A stretch of 64,000 nt of DNA. It comes from Aphrophora alni. Its lineage: Eukaryota; Arthropoda; Insecta; Hemiptera; Aphrophoridae. The position numbers and the translations under genes are program-made. The notes below the pieces were generated by a model. The model saw only the letters and a program-made list of their open reading frames with translations, was not told where the DNA came from and searched no databases. The stretch lies in NCBI GenBank assembly GCA_963513935.1, contig OY740767.1:82572060-82636059 (forward strand). The letters are read 5' to 3'. Positions 1-11,806 of the stretch are shown here, piece after piece. Numbering within the stretch: position 1 is the stretch's first letter; each line of letters begins with the position of its first letter.

Positions 1-2789
1 TTTATTTTAAATACTATAAATGTGAATCATTTTAACATAATTGTAACTACCGTTACAAATATCTAAACCGTTTATTTAAATGAGAAGGAAGTAAATATTT
101 ATAAACTTTAGTGTTTATTCAAATGGTTCATAGGTTAAATAAATACTATTTACCCTTTTTTTGTCTTAGTGTAAAATATAATCTAAACCGACTTGGTATT
201 TTAAATATTAGCATGTTGACATAGTAGTTGCTCTGCATTGATTTTCACGAGAAAAATGATCAGCAGCTCAAATACGGCCAACTAGTTTTTCTGTTGTTTC
301 CGACAGAATTTAATAAACGTCTTTTTTCATGAAGTTACGAAAGAAACAATACAAGGAAATGAGATGTGGTGACCATGGTAACTGTTGTACAGGGCCACTG
401 TCTTGTTTAAAAAATTCACAAGCATCATCATGCTTAATCCATAACTTCATTCTAATTTCAAGTAGTACATTTTAGTAAAATGGGGAGGTTTGGTAAAAAA
501 TTCTTCTATCGTCACTTCTTTCTTCTTGTGTGGTTCAACAAAGATCCTTGTAACTAATTAAACCATTTCACACACTAACCAAAAATGTAAAGTTTAATTA
601 AGGAATGACTTATTCCCTAATAGCAGCTTTACTGTTACCAATATACAGTGCATATCTTTACGTTCTACATATGAAAACCTTTGCTTTTTGATATAACCAA
701 ATTTATATCCTAATAATTACTTTATTCTAATTATTTTAGTTATCTATGGGAAAAAAAGAAATTTATTCGTAAAAATATAGGCTAAGTATTGTAAGGGGTT
801 TTACACATAATTGAATTAATTATTTAAAAAACACAAGAGGTCAGTACATTTCTATAAATAACATTTGTTGTTACTACAATTTGGTTTCCGTAATACTTCA
901 TTAATTCATTACTTCTTTTGATTCATATTTAAAATGCTTTATTATCATTAATTTGTATCTAGGACTGAGTGCTTCAGTTAAGGCATTCTAGAGTATATTA
1001 TAGGTAGATCAAAATACATTATAACGACTTTGACTCTCTGTTTAATGAAATAATTTAGAGCTAAAGTTTACGGGTGAGTTTTTAATATTTTGGAAAACTG
1101 ATCGTGAAGCAGCTTGAATTATATGTCTACGTGAGAAGATATATTTTACGGCGTATCAGAAGAGCTATTTTAAAGAATCTGGAAGAAGATCAATAGATTT
1201 ATTTGAAACTACGATTTTAGATTTTATATATATCGATGTTAAGTTTATTTCATGATTAATTTAAATTCAATACTTTCTCAATTCTTTGGTAGAATTTAAA
1301 AAAATTCAAAACTATTTGAGATTGATTCGTATTTAAAAGTTAATTTTATCTTGCATTATTAAAAAACGTACAATTCGGCCAGGTGGCTTTGGATCTTAAT
1401 AAAAAAAAATCACTAACGAAAAAACCATATACGCAAATGATCTATTTGTTTGAAAGTAGCAAACGCTTTTTTTGATAATTCCATATACAGTATTAGTAAT
1501 ATTATAATTTGATTAAATTTAATTACGGTTTTATAATCATAATAGTAATAGCTGGTAAATATTGGGTATTCGTTTTGTACAATAATGTAAACATAGCCTC
1601 AAAATTAATCTAATACTCGTAATAAATTTTGCATAAAAATTAAACGGTCAAAGTTTTTAAAAGTTTAATTTCCTGTTAGGTTTTGTTATCTGGAAGATTG
1701 TCATTTCCAATTAAACACCGTAAAAATTGTTGAATCGTCCTATCGTGTTTTGAATTGCCATCTATTTGGGAGAAGTGTGAAAAATGTGAAGCCATTAGGT
1801 GGTGTCTATCTATACTCTTTGTAAAACGTGATGGCGGATAGAGCGGAGTCTACTGCCACTTCCTCACACACAACCGTAAGGATTAGAATCGACTTTTAAA
1901 GAGTGATGTATCGTACTATGGGGGTGTCACCACTGCAGTAGGAACTTTTATTTGTTCTCTTGCGAAATGCGTCAAAAATATTAAATAAAGCTTTGAATTA
2001 AATCTTATAAAAATGATATCAAACACGACTTATATAATACCTCCAAATAAGTTGTTTCTCGAACAGACTTCTTACAAAATTTTCATAAGGATTTGCCGAT
2101 ATTTTATTGCTTTTTTTCCCCTTAAAGCATTCACGGACACAATTTATATATTGTTTAACCACCATTAATTTAAATTCGTATATTCATTTGAGGTTTCTGA
2201 AAAGGGTAATTAATACTGAAAAAAGGTAATTATCCGAAATGGTCATCTAACGTTTCTGTTTTCACAATACCGGTGGTATACAGTCGAATACGAAATTGTG
2301 TTTCGAATTTAAAAGTTCTTAATAGTGTCAAAAACGTTATTTAAAAATTATGTATTTTAAAAGCTCTAAATGTTCTGAATTATCCTACAATGACAATCTA
2401 TTTTATTCTTTTAGACAAATTCTATAGATACTCTTACATCTTGAAAAACGGAAAAACCTTATATGTTGTATTTATAGTCGCTGTAGATTACCGACTTTAC
2501 TTTGATAATCAATATCTATTGGAAGGCATTCAATACAATAAACAGAAGCGATGAATGAAGGAAGGTGATCAACATTGTACTGATACTCTACTGATTGGTT
2601 AAGACAAGGCAATACACCGTGTTTGTAGAAGAAAGGGCTAATTCTGCATGCAAACGTTTCAAGCCCAATTAATTAACATTCATCGAATTCACATTCAAAT
2701 TGTCAAATTACTTTCCTTATTTGGAATCTCGATAAGAAAAAAACTACAAAAATGATCATTCAGTTTGTTGTTTTGTGAAGATTGGCAGT
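1..2789. other. AT-rich DNA, no recognised feature
   Basis: All reading frames are short and stop-rich, and no domain motif, transposon terminus or RNA gene was recognised. A slightly more GC-rich patch lies at about 1790-1950. It has no open frame of useful length and remains unassigned. Confidence 0.6.
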
Positions 2790-2876
2790 TTAAATCGGAA
2801 TAAATTGTTAGAACAGTCTAAACAATAATTATTTAAATCGGAATTAATTATTAGGACAGTATAAAGAATAAGTATT
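2789..2876. repeat. 43-bp direct tandem duplication, two diverged copies
   Basis: The words TTTAAATCGGAAT and TAGRACAGT occur twice with a 43-bp offset (TAAATCGG starts at 2791 and 2834). The copies differ by several substitutions, so this is an old local duplication with no coding content. Confidence 0.7.
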
Positions 2877-3753
2877 TTCCCCAAAGGAAACTTCTAATAA
2901 AAAGTTTATCTCATGACAAGATAGCTTTTTTGTTTTAGTAGAAGTTTTTCTTAGAATTGAATATTAATTCAATTTTTTTAAATCAACGTAGCTACTCAAT
3001 TGAAATAAAAATAAAATGAAGATATTAATTTGTCTATGCTTATATATGTAAACAGGTATTCAATAATGTTTTAGCATCTTTCTATGCCGGCATTCTTCTT
3101 CCCGTTATATTTTCTCCAATTTCCTTTCTTGTATTGTTTTAATATTTTCTCTATCATTTGTTGTTTGGTCTCCTCTTTTTCTTCAATTCAAAATTCGTAT
3201 TCGATGATCTATCCTTTAACATCTTTATCCATGTCCATAACAAATTAACTGTGTACTAAGACGAGTAAATAATTTTTATAATTTACTCCTTTCTAATTGC
3301 TTCATTTCTTATTGTGTCCAAACATTACTGTAATATGTTTTTACTGTGTATCCAATATCTTAATACATATATCTTACATATAAATAAATGAAATATATCT
3401 ATCTTAGTACATATATCTATGATATATACGTACATATTTTTAGTCATCTTTTTCGATAGCTTCATACAATAAAATAGATATACTAATAACTGACATTAAA
3501 ACTGATATAATTATACAAGTACAATAGGTCATGTCTATGCTTACAAGTAATGCCTTATAAGGTCAAGGGAATTCTCTCGGACAACTGCCAGCTTTTCATA
3601 TAATTTTCCCATATATATTTGCTATAGGCGATAAGGTGTGTGCTGTTACAAAATCGAATCTTGCTGCGTTTTTATCATTGTTTAGTTTTTCTTCTAAACA
3701 ATGTTGTAAAAAACAAAATTAAAACAAGATTCAAGCGTTTTTTTTCACGTTTG
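2877..3753. other. AT-rich DNA, no recognised feature
   Basis: Nothing can be assigned with confidence. A pyrimidine-rich stretch at 3060-3250 could be a very decayed LINE tail read on the minus strand, but no motif is clear enough to call. Confidence 0.5.
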
Positions 3754-4072
3754 TTTAAAAAATATAACAAATTAACGCTGCGATTACTTATATATTTAGG
3801 TACCTTAGTGAAAGCTAAATATATTGGAGCCTTAACATAACCTTTGATTACAATGTATTTAAAAAATATAACAAATTAACGCTGTGATTACTAATATATA
3901 TATGTACCTTAGTGAAAGATAAATATATTGGAGCCTTAACATAACCTTTGATTACAATGTATTTAAAAAATATAACAAATTAACGCTGCGATTACTTATA
4001 TATTTATGTACCTTAGTGAAAACTAAATATATTGGAGCCTTAACATAACCTTTGACTACAATGTATTTAAAA
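3754..4072. repeat. 104-bp tandem repeat, three copies
   Basis: A unit beginning TTTAAAAAATATAACAAATT and ending near TTGATTACAATGTA is repeated three times at a regular 104-bp spacing (the word AACGCTG ends at 3780, 3884 and 3988). Copies differ at only a few bases, so the expansion is fairly recent. No open frame spans a whole unit in all copies. A short satellite seed or a simple local amplification are both possible. Confidence 0.9.
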
Positions 4073-7000
4073 AATTTCATTCATGTAATATAAACGTGTT
4101 TTTCATTTATATTAGTTTCCTAAAGTAGATCTTACCCATGAAAATAAAATAAAAACTATTTAGTTTTCCACAGTAAACACTCTATTAGATCAAGACGACG
4201 TCCTTTGGAAAAAATAAGTATTTATTGTGGAAAACTGAGTTTTCTTTCATTTGGTAATGAATTAAATAAAAAATACGGAATTTAAAACTTAAATAATTGT
4301 TATACAAAGCATCTTGTACTTTGTTAATCAGAATTATTGTAATTCAAATATAATTCTTGATATATATATATTCTAAATTTGACAGTGGAATGGAAGCAAC
4401 TTCTCACAATTATTATTAAAAAAGTAGAATTCACCATTTAATAAATTTAGGTTCTGGTGGAGTTTTACTTTTAAATAATTTTAATTACCTCATTAAAATA
4501 TAAAAATAATACATAGGAGATTTTAAAATATATCAAATGAGTTCTTTGGATATTTAAATAAATGGTTTGTTGCAATGGAGGACCTTGATAGCCTATTGAA
4601 TATCTCCGTTTAATAATTAGTATTAATTACATATTAGACTTACTTGTTTTAAAATCTATTTCCCCTTTTAATTTATTTTGGTGAGATTTTTGGTGACATT
4701 TTCCAAAACATTAGCCTCGACCAAAAAATGTATTGATTGTTATCTCACCAAAAATGCCGTTTCTGGGTTATGGTTATAAAATACAAAAAAAAAATCCTAA
4801 ATGAAGCTGTTTCACAATTCCTATGTTTATAAGAGATACTCACAAATTCCGTTAAAATTTGTTGAAATGAATTTGTTTGAAGATTAATGACTCAAACTAG
4901 ATAAATGATTTGCAAGTAAAAAGTTACTGTTCTGAATAATTGATAAAGTAACAAAAAAAAAGAACTTTGTTTGCCGTCACTAAAATTTCTGTATTAAACC
5001 AATATGATTTATGAACTGGACGAGTTTATGGAAGGGAAGCATAAACACAATTTTATGTAGTCACAAAAACCTGATGAAGTGGGTTATATTGCCTTCTATT
5101 CCAATTCATCTCTCACAAGAAATACACAGGCAAAACTCACGTAAAGAAACTTACATTTTTTATTTGCCTAAGAGTAGTATTGAGGTATTTGTGAGAAAAT
5201 TGCGATGAATAATATTATTTTTTTATAGGTATGGAGATGTGAAGTTAGTACATTGTTTTTGTACCTTAAAATTAGACAGTAATGATATGTTTGTTTATGC
5301 AGTGAATTTAGGCACTAAATATAAACATCACAATTTATAATTGTTTATTTTGAACTTATATTTTTGTAAATAACAATTATGGGCGTGTTTATAGTACGTT
5401 TAAGTCTTTGGATTATTGTACTTTTACTTGTGCTTATATATATTGAGTCTGGCATTTCGTAAAATGGAAAATTAAATATTTGGGCTTTTACCTAACTATG
5501 ATTTAGTTGTATGTTCTATGTATATTGTGTAATTAGTTTTTGAAAAAAGGATTTAAATTGGAAGAATTTTTTTTTTATATAGAAAAGGAAACAAATCAGA
5601 GAATTAGCTGAATATTTTTCTAATTTTATGATTTCACTAAGATCTGATGATTTACAAAAGAAAAAAAAACTACATAATTTATTGAAACTAACCTGCGAAT
5701 GCAGATTGATATGTCTCATGTCAGGTTTATATTTACCACAAATGAATAATCTATTCTTACAGGCATTTGCGGTTTCTCACACAAGGTGTAGAAAGGTCAA
5801 GTACTCGCCGCCTACATACCTTCTAACCAGAAATAAATGCAAGATCAAAAATGGTAGCATAATTTATGAGGTTGTCTTAACAACAGATGGTTTTACAGAA
5901 TGCTATAGTTTAAATATAATTAAAGTTTCATAATTTTATCTTAAATTATGTTCTTAAATATTTATATAATTTTTTAATTTTTTGGGGATTTGTTTACGAC
6001 TATTTCAATATAGAATAATTTTACGTCAATGGAACCAAGTTTATGAAGCATTTTTAATAACAATCATACAGAAGTGCGGGCAGGATGTTCGCATGATAAA
6101 AGTTATTCTTCGACTAAATTAAAACTTGGAAACCCTGAAAACAGTCAGACCATATACTGACTGATTTAAGTCAGACTGAAATAAACTTATCCAACGTAAT
6201 ATAAAAAATACCTGTTGTTGGTGCGTCAAGTGATCCAATTGTGGTGTTCGAACACTACTACGTGTTCAGATGTCGTGAGAGATCGTAAAAATATTAAAAT
6301 AATTGTTAATAAACATATTACAACACAAACACGAAAGTAGCCTGTCATTAGTGTTTAGTACCGGTACTAGAAATCATCTATTAAAATGTGAATTGTAATT
6401 AAAATATAGATTAGAAATTGGTGCAAAATATAAAAGTATATTATTTTCATAACTTCAGGTCGAAAACATAAATTACCATAATTATTAATATAAATAATGA
6501 GTTCATATAAAACCTAACCCATCATGAAAATCTATTTCTCTAACTATTTTATCTAATAAAATTTCAGACATTGTTTAAAACACTACGCAATATTTAAACT
6601 TCTTTATTGATAAAATTTACTTAAATCTAACTATGGATTTATTAAAAACATTAAGTTTTTATTAAATGGTAAACATTGTTTTTATTTTATTGTTGACACA
6701 TACAAATTATTCTCGTAAAATGTACAATAGTCTAGCTTATTCTAATTAATATCTAATCTCTTTTTTGATAATATATGTGAAGATTTGTAACTCATAAATT
6801 TTATAATAATCTTTTGAGATTCAACCAGTTAAAAAAACAAAACAAAAACAATCGATCTTGAAACAAGACGAGTATACCAAGATTTGCATTATTTATTAAA
6901 TATGTTTTAACTCTTAGAGTTCTCGACACCTACGAGTAGTGGAAACATCCGGTTGTAACGATATCCTTGGGTAATAACAATTTATTTCAGCTGACATTAT

Positions 7001-7611
7001 ACGCCAGTGCTCTTGTTGAACTGTGGCTACTACAACAGTAAAAGTACTTCCAAATACGAGATGCCGTTGCTCTTGTCTCTCTAATTGTGAATTATTATCT
7101 GTTAGCAAAGCAAGGACGTACGAGGTTGAGATGAAGGCCTACATCCGCCCGCTGTATGAAGCTGAACTATTGGTATCAACTAATTCTTCTGCAAAACTTT
7201 AAAATCTGTGTTTACGTTGTTATTGTTTCTAACTTTATATTGGTTATCTTTAATTTCAGATAGCATTACTACGAGTTTATTTTAATTTTATAGTAAGACT
7301 CCCCTATCTGCTCCCCCCAAAACATACTAATTTTACTTCCTAAATTTGCAATAAACGTTGTAAATGCAATTACCAACAACGTAACATAATAGGAACGAAT
7401 ATACACCGCCTTATGATTAAGGCACTATAAATATCTTTTAAATTTTTAAAACATGTTTGTTTCTTTGTATGCTTAATAAACTTATAGCGGAAGTGGTAAA
7501 TTAATTATTAGAACATGAAAATAGCTCCACATATTTTATTTCGTTTACATTAAAATGTATATTATTTAAATATTTTTAATTGGTTAATGTTTATTCGTTA
7601 TCTCTGTAAGA
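4073..7611. other. AT-rich DNA, no recognised feature
   Basis: The longest open frame here (5628-5933, plus strand, 101 residues) has no recognisable domain, and a frame on the other strand overlaps it. A patch at 6060-6300 has mixed base composition but no identifiable motif. A 64-residue minus-strand frame at 6914-7108 also has no recognisable family. Confidence 0.55.
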
Positions 7612-7702
7612 TACGGAGATTAGCCAAGGTTCGAACCTTCGATCAAAGACGTCTCACGACGTCGAACGCTTGCCTAACATTTTTCGGCTGAGTTGGTGGC
7701 CC
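7612..7702 (-). repeat. tRNA-like SINE module (internal pol III promoter remnant)
   Basis: Read on the minus strand, the segment carries an A-box-like stretch (CAACTCAGCCG...) followed about 45 bases later by a clear B-box-like GGTTCGAACC. This is the arrangement in the head of tRNA-derived SINEs. It does not fold into a full cloverleaf by eye, so a functional tRNA is unlikely. A second A-box-like stretch on the plus strand at about 7755-7785 (TTGGTGTGATGGCTAGCAC) may be another SINE head. Confidence 0.45.
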
Positions 7703-8036
7703 ATAAAAAATAATAAATATGAACGTAATACTAAATATACGCATAAGTCCTCGGTTGGTGTGATGGCTAGCACTCTCCCCATGTAAACATTTCAGAATTA
7801 ATTATTGTGTCTATTCAAAACCATACAGTGTTTACGGTTTTTACCTAGAGTCTTCAGGAATAAGTGATGAGTTACAATTGGTCGCGAATTATAGTTGTGA
7901 TTATTATAATTACAGTGTAGGCATATCGATGTGCTGGTTATAGTCTAAACTTTTCACGAACTTTTACGATACAGAATTTATACAAAAAACATACAAAAAT
8001 ATTATAAATTAATATTAGCATTTACCCTAGATATTT

Positions 8037-8048
8037 ATTTATGTATAT
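8037..8048. repeat. Target-site duplication, left copy, of the jockey-type LINE
   Basis: ATTTATGTATAT lies directly beside the poly(A) end of the element. The identical 12-mer lies at 13576-13587 directly beside its 5' end. A 12-bp duplication is in the normal range for target-primed insertion of jockey-clade elements. Confidence 0.9.
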
Positions 8049-8230
8049 TTTTTTTTTTTATTTTTTTTTTTTTATTTTGACATACAAGAATATTACAATC
8101 TTAAGCTACTGCTTAAATAATTAATACATATACAAGAAAGCGAGAAACATGCATTGAATCCTAAAACATAATCTAGGTTCTAACTATGCAAACCTTATTA
8201 GGTATCTAAAACAAAACAAACAAAAATAAA
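8049..8230 (-). other. LINE 3' UTR and poly(A) tail
   Basis: On the minus strand the ORF2 stop is followed by about 150 bases of AT-rich untranslated sequence. A tail of long A runs broken by single Ts follows at 8078-8049. A poly(A)-like tail, rather than a short tandem repeat tail, fits jockey-clade elements. Confidence 0.85.
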
Positions 8231-9535
8231 TTATGATAGATCCTGTGGCTTCATCCGGCAAAGTCTTCTTGTACATAGTTCCGTGTCCAATAGTTGTAAA
8301 GCTTCCACGTTAACATGATTAAGGAGTCTCTTCTCATGTCTATTTGCATAATCTTTTATAACGTCTTCCACAGATTTCAGGTTTAAGTCTGAATGTAGAT
8401 CATCATTACGCTGATACCATCTTGCGTTGGTCATTGCTCGAATTACACTGTTTTGGCTTCTTTGTACCAACAGTCGATTAGATTTCTTTGTACATCCCCA
8501 AAGTTCCACACCATAGGTCCAAATTGGTCTGATTATAGTTAAATACAGTAGTCTTTTATTATAAAGGTCCAATTGCGATTTCCTGCCAATTAGCCAGTAC
8601 ATTTGACGTACTTTAAGGCGAATCCTTTCTACTTTTTTTTTCACGTGGATTTTCCATGTAAGGTGTTTATCAAGATACATTCCCAAATATTTAACCGAAT
8701 CATGTTGTGGTATTAGCCTGCTATTTATATAAACACATTGCCTAGTATCTACGTGTCGCAAGGAAAATGTAACATGTGTTGACTTTTGTTCATTTAGCTT
8801 GATTTTCCAGTCACAGGTCCATTTCGATACCCGATCAAGACAACTTTGAAGATGTTCAGTTGCCTGAGCTTGAGTTTCACCAGTGGTTAATATTACTGTG
8901 TCATCTGCAAATGTAGCAACAGTTGAATTATTAGTGGTAGGAATATCTGCCGTGTATAACAGATACAAGATGGGTCCGAGAACACTGCCCTGAGGCACTC
9001 CTGCAAGTATGGGATAGAAGTTTGATCTAGCATCGCCATTCACAACGCAGAACACACGACCCACAAGATATGATTCCAACAGTCTACAGTAATTACCTGG
9101 TAAAATTTTACTAAGCTTGATAGCAAGGCCTTCATGCCACACTCTGTCAAAAGCTTGTGCAGCATCAAGAAAAGCAGCACAACAATATTTTTTATCTTCA
9201 AAAGTCTTTTCTATGACAGCAGTTACTCTGTGTAATTGGTCTATTGTGGAATGTCTACTGCGGAACCCGAACTGATGATCCGGTATTCTTGTTAAGGGCT
9301 TAAGTCGCTTGAGGAACAATTTCTCCCACAGTTTAGATATCACCGACAGTAGTGAAATTGGTCTGTATGACGTCACATTTTCAGTAGGTTTGTCTGGTTT
9401 GTGCAGCATAATGATTTGTGCAATCTTAAAACACTCCGGTACATACTCGAGACGGAAACAAGCATTAAATATGTGTGTGAGAAGGACAACACCCTTACTC
9501 GACAATTCCTTAAGAACTTTTGGTGAGATTCTGTC
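8231..9535 (-). pseudogene. LINE ORF2, C-terminal part: reverse transcriptase
   Basis: This is the 434-codon remainder of ORF2 after the inserted DNA transposon. It carries the reverse transcriptase that copies element RNA at the nicked target. Visible motifs, numbered in the pre-insertion protein of about 884 residues: SYRPISLLSVISK near 506-518, FGFRSRHSTID near 539-549, motif A FLDAAQAFD with catalytic Asp574, PQGSVLGPILY near 631-641, and motif C FADD with Asp661 and Asp662. The C-terminal region has KYLGMYLD and the thumb segment WTYGVELWG. This reads as the jockey family. There is no internal stop. It has no start codon of its own and is cut off from the endonuclease half by the 9538-10456 insert, so it is non-functional here. 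The first methionine a gene finder may propose inside it is a TTG codon and should not be trusted. Confidence 0.93.
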
Positions 9536-9537
9536 TA

Positions 9538-9555
9538 CAGTAGAACCCCTCTAAT
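9538..9555 (+). repeat. Left terminal inverted repeat of the pogo/Tigger-like element
   Basis: Eighteen bases identical to the reverse complement of 10439-10456. They are preceded by the TA target dinucleotide at 9536-9537. Confidence 0.95.
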
Positions 9556-10045
9556 TGGCCCTCGGATGGTCCGTCACCTCGGTTAGTCCGACCGTGCTCG
9601 AGCTCTTGGCTATTGATATTATTCTGCCGACTTGCAGACTTGTGGAATGTCTCACGCCTGGCGGGCGCCAATCTTTCCGGTTTTTTATCGCTATCGGTTT
9701 ATTATCGCTATCGCTTTTCCGCTTCAGTGCTGTGTCATCTCTCGTGAAAAATTAAACACTACAAAGCTTTTTTACAGATTCCCCTCTGTCAAGTCTTTTG
9801 ACACATTTAACCGCGTCTGAAACGAAACCAACACACGCTTCCGTATTCCCGTTTTCGTAACTCGCTCATTTTTATTTACTGTATATACTGTACGTAGATC
9901 ATAACCAGTCAAAGACAAGAAGAAAACTGAAAAGAAATGTTATATTTTCCATAATGTATACTAAATTGATTCGTGGAAAAAAAGCGGCCCATCAAACGAT
10001 GTTGCCTTTGTATGTCTGCTATACCGACGGGAGCCAATGCCGCAG

Positions 10046-10190
10046 TGTTTTTATGCCGCCGACAATGGGATACCGCTATCGACAAAGTCGTTTGACTCGC
10101 CGCTGCTTTGGTGCCGCGGAGTTTTTACGCCGCCGACAATGGGATACCGCTATCGACAAAGTCGTTTGACTCGCCGCCGCTTTGGTGTTT
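10046..10190. repeat. 74-bp direct tandem duplication inside the DNA transposon
   Basis: The block GCCGCCGACAATGGGATACC followed by GCTATCGACAAAGTCG occurs twice, offset by 74 bp (GACAAT at 10061 and 10135), with only a few differences. It is GC-rich compared with everything around it. Whether it belongs to the family consensus or only to this copy cannot be told from one copy. Confidence 0.9.
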
Positions 10191-10438
10191 CAATTACAAT
10201 TTATTTTCGGAAACTCTCATCCAACCAGTACACTACGATATAGGCCGGTTAACAGAAGTTCTACTGTAGTTGCAAAGTTTATATATAGACTTTATTATAT
10301 AGACTTTTAAAAGTTTATATATCACTTATTTCACTTTAAAAAAAATCTGTTTATATAATATGTAATAAATATTGACTTTTTTCGGATAATCCGACCTTTT
10401 TTGCGTTCCGACCATGCCCCCAGTCCCGAAGGTGACGG

Positions 10439-10456
10439 ATTAGAGGGGTTCTACTG
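10439..10456 (-). repeat. Right terminal inverted repeat of the pogo/Tigger-like element
   Basis: ATTAGAGGGGTTCTACTG, the exact inverted copy of the left end. It is followed by the duplicated TA at 10457-10458. Confidence 0.95.
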
Positions 10457-11806
10457 TACTCCTGCCGCTTTCCTTGAGTTTATGTTTTTATCAATTTCTT
10501 GAGCAACTTCTAGAGGAGTTACAGGCTTAATACAAGAATAACCACTATACATCTTTGTCAGTGTGACACTAGAAGCGATTGTATGAGGTTGAAACACATT
10601 ATGTAGATGCCGGGAAAATAGCTCGGCTTTTTCATTATCACGACACATCCAGTTTCCCGACTCATCTTTAATTGGAGGAATTCTCTTTACAGGTCTCTTA
10701 AATTTACTAGTTGCCCTCCACAATGAGTAGTCCGACTCTGCATCCACTGACAAATTCTCCAAATACGCATCAAAACTCTTCTTCTTGATATCCTTAATCA
10801 ATCGATTTAACTGGTTGCTGATACGATTAAATTTGTTCTTGTCTTCAGGAAGCCTTGAATGATGCCAGATGCGCCGTGCCTTCCTCCTTTCTTTAATCAT
10901 TTCTCTAACTTTTACTGGATAACATATTTTATGATTTTCTGTATTTCTGCCAGCTGGAGTTGAGATGGTTGCTGCCTTGGAAACTATGTAAATAAAGTTT
11001 TGTGCTTGGTCATTAAGGTTTTTGATAGTTTTAAGTCTTACTCTAAGGTTAATTAGCTGGTCTAACACACATCTGAATTTATCCCAATTTGTAAACTTGC
11101 CAGTAAGCGAGCCTCTTTTCTCCCTGCGTATAGCTGTCGTGCTAAGGGTCATCAGAATCGGTATGTGATCTGACGAAAGATCCACAATATCTTCAACCTC
11201 AACATAACTTGAAGATACACCTTTAGTAATGAAAAAATCTATGACATCAGGTATTTTGTTTTTGTCTGAAGGCCAGAAAGTTGGTCTTCCAGCAGAATGG
11301 TACTCACAAGAGTTAACGTTTATGGCTTGCAGCAATTCCTTGCCTTTAGCTGTGATTAGACGGGATCCCCAAGCTGTATGCTTGGCATTAAAATCTCCAC
11401 CTATTATAAATCGTGGACCCAGTTTTTCAAATAAATCATTAAATTGTTCTTTTTTGATGGCGTGTCTAGGAGGGCAATAAACGGATGCAATCACAACGTC
11501 CCTATTATTTTGTTCTACTGTGATTACAGTTCCCTGAAGAAAATGTTCTTGAACTTCTTCTCTCTGAAAATGCTTTACATTGTTTTTGACGATAACAGCA
11601 GATCCACCATGTGCTCTACCACTCGGGTGTATGGAGTTGTAAATTGTAAATCTGAAAAGTTTTAAATGGGTCTTATTTGTAAAATGAGTTTCAGTAATGA
11701 GAGCAATATCTATGTTTTCATGATGGAGAAACGTTTCAAGCTCTCTACTACGTAGAGCCAAGCCATTGGCATTCCAAGTGATGATACGAAGTGATGACTG
11801 TGTCAT
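10457..11806 (-). pseudogene. LINE ORF2, N-terminal part: apurinic-type endonuclease domain
   Basis: These are the first 450 codons of ORF2, encoding the endonuclease/exonuclease/phosphatase-type domain that nicks target DNA. Visible motifs are WNANG (residues 11-15), TETHF (38-42), GGDFNAKH (136-143) and SSDHIPI (211-217). They supply the conserved Asn, Glu, Asp and His residues of the family. A linker rich in Lys and Arg follows (about 300-345), then the start of the reverse-transcriptase region (SRKAAG near 444-449). The start codon overlaps the ORF1 stop in an ATGA tetranucleotide (11803-11806), which suggests coupled termination and re-initiation. The frame runs into the inserted DNA transposon and stops after one more codon, so no full ORF2 protein can be made. 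Confidence 0.94.

Larger units (their letters stand above)
9538..10456. mobile_element. Non-autonomous pogo/Tigger-like DNA transposon inserted in LINE ORF2
   Basis: The ends are perfect 18-bp inverted repeats (CAGTAGAACCCCTCTAAT) flanked by TA on both sides (9536-9537 and 10457-10458). This is the signature of the Tc1/mariner superfamily, and the terminal sequence resembles pogo/Tigger elements. Subterminal blocks related to CCGTCACCT and TCCGACC recur near both ends. At 919 bp, with no long open frame and no DDE transposase motifs, it must have been moved in trans by a related autonomous copy. Its interior is more GC-rich than the host DNA. It contains a 74-bp direct tandem repeat. The insertion splits ORF2 of the host LINE after codon 450 and adds a stop a few bases in. 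Confidence 0.93.

Noticed and set aside
3060..3250. LINE tail remnant on the minus strand
   Set aside because: Only vague similarity in shifting frames and no diagnostic motif.
5628..5933. 101-residue plus-strand frame
   Set aside because: No domain, and it overlaps a frame on the other strand. Such lengths arise by chance in 64 kb.
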